Source: Lutjanus erythropterus (lineage: Eukaryota; Chordata; Actinopteri; Lutjaniformes; Lutjanidae). From it: DNA of 64,000 nucleotides. The stretch spans positions 28,508,388 to 28,572,387 of the forward strand of contig CM034597.1 of assembly GCA_020091685.1 (NCBI GenBank). Direction: 5' to 3'. Under the pieces are notes generated by a model. That model had not been told where the DNA came from and made no database searches. It saw only the letters and a list, made by a program, of their open reading frames with translations. The translations under genes were made by a program, and so were the position numbers. The stretch's first letter is position 1; each line of letters begins with the position of its first letter. Of this stretch, positions 59,126 through 64,000 are shown in pieces.

Positions 59126-62100
59126 AGAAATCTGGCAAATAATTACTTGAGATTTTAATATAGCTGAGATTTTTGGTTTTTTTCCCCCTAAAGTTTTTGT
59201 GTCGTTGTGTCTGTACTGAAACTCCCAGTTACAGCCTTGAGCCTTTGCATCTGCTACCAGTCAACCTTCTACTTCCCAAAACCACAGTCCTAGTTTTTAT
59301 TCCCTGGCCTCGGCTCTCTGGAGCTTATATCATTAAAGAGTGAGGATTAATCAGAACAGTGAGCGATTGGCTGTGCAGATGGTGAAACCATCCGTTGCAT
59401 CTGTCAGCTCAAAAAACACCAAATGTTTTCAACTTTGTGGAGAGGTCTGGCCAAATTGTTTTTAGTGGCTCCTGGTTAAATCACACTTTTCACTCTTAAG
59501 CTGCAATGGTGCTTGGAAAAAAAATTAGATATGGGGTAGAAAAGCGGGGCAGTCCCTATGCCAAGCCTGTTAAGTGCTGATTCGCTTCCAGGATCAGTCC
59601 TCTGTTGCTGGCATTATCACTGCTGCTTATCTTCTGGGTTGCAGGCTGGAGACTTGGCTAGAAACGCGCACTTGCACACACTTACTGTAAACACCCCCAC
59701 ATGCATGCTCATGCATAGACATTCTTACTCACACGGTCTCTCTGTCTGTCTGTCTGTCCTCGTCAGTGAAGTTGTAATGTGCTGCAGCTCTTTATGAGGA
59801 TTATCCAGTCTGTCCTACTCCTTCAGTGTAATCACCCACCAGCTGACCAGTCAGTCAGAAAACATTTATCTGGGTGTGCTGTGGCATCGCTGTCCTCAAG
59901 TATCTGTCTGATGCATGTGATTATTCTGAGAAGAGACTGTTAAAAGTTGTTCACTTTTACATGACTTTTATTGATTTGCTCGATGGAGGACTATTTAGCA
60001 GTGGTTAAATCATGTCAAATGACTAATAACTCTGCCACCCTGCTGCATCACTGTCATGTTATGTGTTGTCATTACATCAGGTAAATAGTGCAGTTAATCC
60101 AGCTTTAATTGATGCATAGAGAAACTAGGGCTGGGTGATAAAACTGAAAAATCTATCAGGATATAAGATTTAATTTCAGTCTATCAATAATTATTGATCA
60201 TTTTTAAGATGAGGAGAAAAGAGGCTGAATACAGCCACACTCCGTTATCAAGGGATATGGTAGGCTGTTTATGAGTCAGGGAATATTCCTTATGTGCTTT
60301 TAAGATGCTTTGCATTTAATGCCTGTAAATACAGTGTAAATACACTAGAACTATGATATATTTTGTTGAGTCGTGCACTTATGTCAGGTGGTGATGTCAC
60401 ATTTTCATCAGCATTTGTAGTTTAATAATGAAGAAAACATCTTGTATGATGCCACACTCCTTCCCGTCATCAAACTGTCTTGTTATTGTTTGAATGTGTG
60501 TGGCAGAACTTACATATATGCATTAAAATCATTTTAAATGACTAATAACTCTGGCACCCTGCTGCATCACTGGCATGTTATGTGTTATCATTACATTAAA
60601 TAAGGCAGTTAATCCTATTTGAATTGATGAGTGTATAAGTGACTAATGGCATGGCACTATATACACTGAATGTAGACGCTCCAGTGGGCTGTTTAGGCAG
60701 CCAGAGGCATCTCAGCTATCTGACAAAGAGTACAGTGGAAGTAAAGTATAGTGGGCTCTTGTCAGTTCTTTAAACTGAGTCATTGTAAAGCAGCTTAAAT
60801 GTATATCCTACAGCTTAACCACACCACACACAGATTAGCTGTTCAGACATCAAGATTAGTCCTCGAATTCTTCTGTAAACCCTCACTGCTAAGAAAGAAG
60901 AAAAGCAAGCAGGAGACTGTCTCTTTTTGGCTTTGGAGTGATCTGCTGTGGTGAACACGCCTCTTTACCTGTGGGGAGTTGGCAACATAAACACTCACCT
61001 CAGTCAGACATTTTACATCATTCATACATTGCATGATGTTTTGGACAAGAGCGGGCAGATCTGCAGTGAGGACAGTTCTCTGACATCTACTGTAGTCATG
61101 TCCGTTTAAATTTTCCATTCAGTGTTCTTTTGTGTGAATTTACAGCCTCTGCTGGACAGAAAAACACACTTTCTTTTTGACTGGGGGATTGAGCAAGGCT
61201 AAAGTAGAAATACTTGTTAACAGTCCAAAGACATGTTTTTGCTTTTTTTAATTTTACATCACAAGGACTGAATGATATTTTTAAGCACAGAAACTCGTAT
61301 GTATTCTGCAGGTCAGAGAGTGAGTACGACTTCACCCCAGAGGAGAAATATATAATCTATTGACTGAACTAAAGCATAAAATGACCATGATATCTCACCA
61401 GAGAGCAAGGAAATGCTAAATTGAAATACTAGTTTCTCTGAAAACAATGCTACAGCCAGTATGTTTGAAATTAACATTCCAGTGCAGAACATCTAAATGA
61501 TAAAATTCACACTGAATTATGTACAATAAAAAGCCCAGTTATCTCCAACAACAACTTATCCAGCACACTAATTAATTACACGAAGACGTTGATGCCTCAC
61601 TTGAAGTTTTGTTTTCCATGGAGGATTACACTGTTTAGGCGCCGGCTGCAGGGCATTAACCGCAGCTGTTACAGGGGACCTGGCTGTCAGGCTAACATGG
61701 TACTCTCTTCATCTGTTAGACTGTATTTTGTGTTTGGTTAGATGTGTTACCCTCACCAGCGTCTGTCTTGAGTTTTGAAGAGTATAACAACACTCTTTTT
61801 TCTCTATACTCTCTTTTACTCTCACACCCAGATGTGCTCCCAGGTACTGAAATTTAGCACTGATTGCTTTAATGTGAATTGGTACTCTGTAGTACCAGTG
61901 TTATTAAGTCAGTAGCTTTAAAATGCTGAGTTCGGTAACCTACGCAGTACAGTGTTGCACCCGTCTTGTGCTCGTGTAGGTTCAGTGTCCCTGCAACCTG
62001 CAGGCAGCCTGCCTGAGCTTTGAGCCTGGATGCTTGGGTGTTGCATATATCAGCTCTAATTCTGTACTGCAAACGTATCAAACTGTAATCAGTTTATATT

Positions 62101-62754
62101 TGGCCTTAGCTCATCAAGCTTTATGTCGCCGATGTGTCAGGTAGAACGCTCTAGTTTGTTTCAAGTCATCGTTCGGTATGCCACTCATCCTCTCTGCTGT
62201 CACATAAAGGAGCACTTAGCTTTGTTTCCAGCACATGTAAAGGGAAGCACTTAGAGCCCATTATTAACCCATAACAAGCCCTGAGAGGGGCAGGGCAGGG
62301 AAGGGTGAGCCGTGGGTTAGAGCTCCATTCCTCTCCATTCCATGATGATCCACTGGCCCTTAGGCCCACACTGGTGTTTGTCTACCCCCTAATTGGTGTA
62401 TTTCCGTGTAAACAGCAGACATGATGGCTGACAACAGAGATGAATGGAGAACATTGACAGGCGTTCCCGGCAGCGGCCTGTATGTGACTGTCTAACTACT
62501 TAGTCAGAGAGGTTTGCAACACCAGGATGTGTTAAAGGCGGGGGGTCTGACTGAGGGAGACACATGAATCTTCCGATGTGGAAATGTATGAGATGTAGGC
62601 AAAAGACACATGTATGTATGCAGTAATTAAGTATATACTGTATACACTGTTCTGATCCACTCTTTGTGTATTTCTATTTGATATCAGCAGGCAGAAGTGT
62701 TAGACAAACGTGTTTCTAGTCCTCATAAACAAGAGAATTTCTTCCTTATTCAGT

Positions 62755-62756
<2 letters not shown>

Positions 62757-62793
<37 letters not shown>
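62757..62793. repeat. (CA)n microsatellite
   Basis: About 18 perfect CA units in ABL2 intron 1. Confidence 0.95.
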
Positions 62794-62798
<5 letters not shown>

Positions 62799-64000
62799 TT
62801 GTGATGTGGCATTAATGAGGCTATTGTCCTTTGTCCAGTCCTCATGAACAACAACTGACTATCCTCTCTCCTCTCCAGCCGTGGATTCTCTATGGACTGA
62901 CTCTCAAACTGTAGAAGAATTGCTCATAAATCCTGTCTGACATGTTAAAAACAAGCTTGTTAACTTACATACAGTTAAACTAGTTGCTTGTTTCCCTGTA
63001 TTGATGAATCTTGACTGATAAATCCATGAAACATTTACTCTATAATATAATAATAGTAAAATTGTAAAAAATTAGAACCTCAAAGTGATCCTTTTGCTTA
63101 AAAACTCAATATTTGTATTTCTCATCAGTTGGTGCAGATGATGAAAAATTTCATAATGGAAACACTCACTGTGTTGAAAGCGTTTATACAAGTATTGCAC
63201 AGTTTGTTTGTTTGACCGGCATGTCCCCACACATTTGGTCTTTGTAGCAGACCTCAGTTGTATATTGTAATTCTTTTTTGAGCTTTATTAGAAAGGGCAC
63301 GCGTGGTTGCACGTGCTGCCTCCATGAGTCATATTGAAGAAATAGATTCCACAGCCTGTGCCTTTTTTGTTTAATAACTAACTATTAAGCCAGTATCAAT
63401 CAGTAAAACTCTTATTCTTGTTTAACAGTTAATTATTAACATCATTGTCTATTAATCAGCAGTTCTTGGTTGTATCCTGTATCTAGGCTTACAGCGGTAC
63501 AAGATTTTCATGGTACAATAACAGTGTCAGAAAATGTCACAGAATTGCATAATGAGTTATTATTATCAGTTACAATGACCCTAAGATAAAATTAAAATAC
63601 AAAAAACAATGCGTATTATTTTCTTGGTTGAACAAAGGCTTTGTTATAATTTCACAGACATGAAACTTGTTATAAAATTGAAATATTTGTTTTAATAACA
63701 CTAATACAGTAGAATTCAATACCACAGATAAGCAAATGTCATACTACGGTATACACCAGTATATCGCTGCACCCCTACCTGTATCATTTGATTATTAGTA
63801 ATGTTGATTTCTCTTGTTTCCTAGTTGAATACCATGTAGGGCTAAGAATTATTTACTGATAATCTGTTGATTATTTTCTTGACAAATCAGTCGGTGTGTG
63901 TCAAGTGTTCGACTCTCCTGTGTCTTTCATCTACAAAACATCTGAAAACTGTGTCATCTGAAAACAATGCAAAATTGGATTCACAATAAACTGCATATGA

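Larger units (their letters stand above)
51554..64000 (+). other. abl2: ABL2 intron 1 (incomplete)
   Basis: More than 12.4 kb without any supported exon. It holds Tc1-like, hAT-like, SINE and palindromic MITE remnants and a CA repeat (listed separately). A long first intron is usual for ABL2. Scattered short open frames such as 53512-53904 and 53675-54073 overlap one another on both strands and carry no protein-like signal. Confidence 0.7.

Overview
The window is vertebrate nuclear DNA, almost certainly from a ray-finned (teleost) fish. Genes are cut into short exons with clean GT-AG junctions. Introns are compact and full of fish-type MITEs, hAT and Tc1-like remnants, LINE 3' ends, a tRNA-type SINE and CA/GT microsatellites. 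There is no bacterial-type organisation, no CRISPR array and no rRNA gene. All three recognisable genes lie on the + strand.

Positions 1-2800: a possible last-exon tail of an upstream gene (1-51), then intergenic DNA with a probable solo LTR (about 718-1602). Positions 2828-37436: a complete, open, 68-exon fibrillar collagen gene assembled here exon by exon, predicted at about 2028 aa. The protein order is signal peptide, TSPN/laminin-G-like domain, a long acidic Ser/Thr/Pro-rich variable region of about 407 aa, a 14-triplet minor helix, a charged 32-residue spacer, a major triple helix, a very basic linker and a COLFI C-propeptide. The major helix adds up to exactly 1013 residues, which is the 1014 of clade A/B fibrillar collagens minus one. 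This internal check supports both the exon model and a clade-B-like (COL5/COL11 type) architecture. The chain is strongly divergent. It has four Gly substitutions and one missing Gly, and both helical cross-link lysines are lost. The C-propeptide has lost Cys2 and the Cys6/Cys7 pair. I do not recognise it as a named orthologue.

Positions 39240-47475: SOAT1 (ACAT1), with a CRE/CCAAT promoter, a non-coding first exon and 15 coding exons giving 566 aa. Catalytic His469, Asn430 and the FYxDWWN motif are intact. Positions 50770-51553: the CpG-rich promoter and first coding exon of ABL2 (Arg kinase), encoding the myristoylated N-terminus. Everything from 51554 to the end is ABL2 intron 1. It holds no further exon that I can see, only transposon debris.

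The three genes do not form a functional pathway: the first is extracellular matrix, the second is ER cholesterol esterification, the third is a cytoskeletal tyrosine kinase. SOAT1-ABL2 linkage is ancient in vertebrates. The divergent collagen directly upstream of SOAT1 is the most unusual feature of the window.
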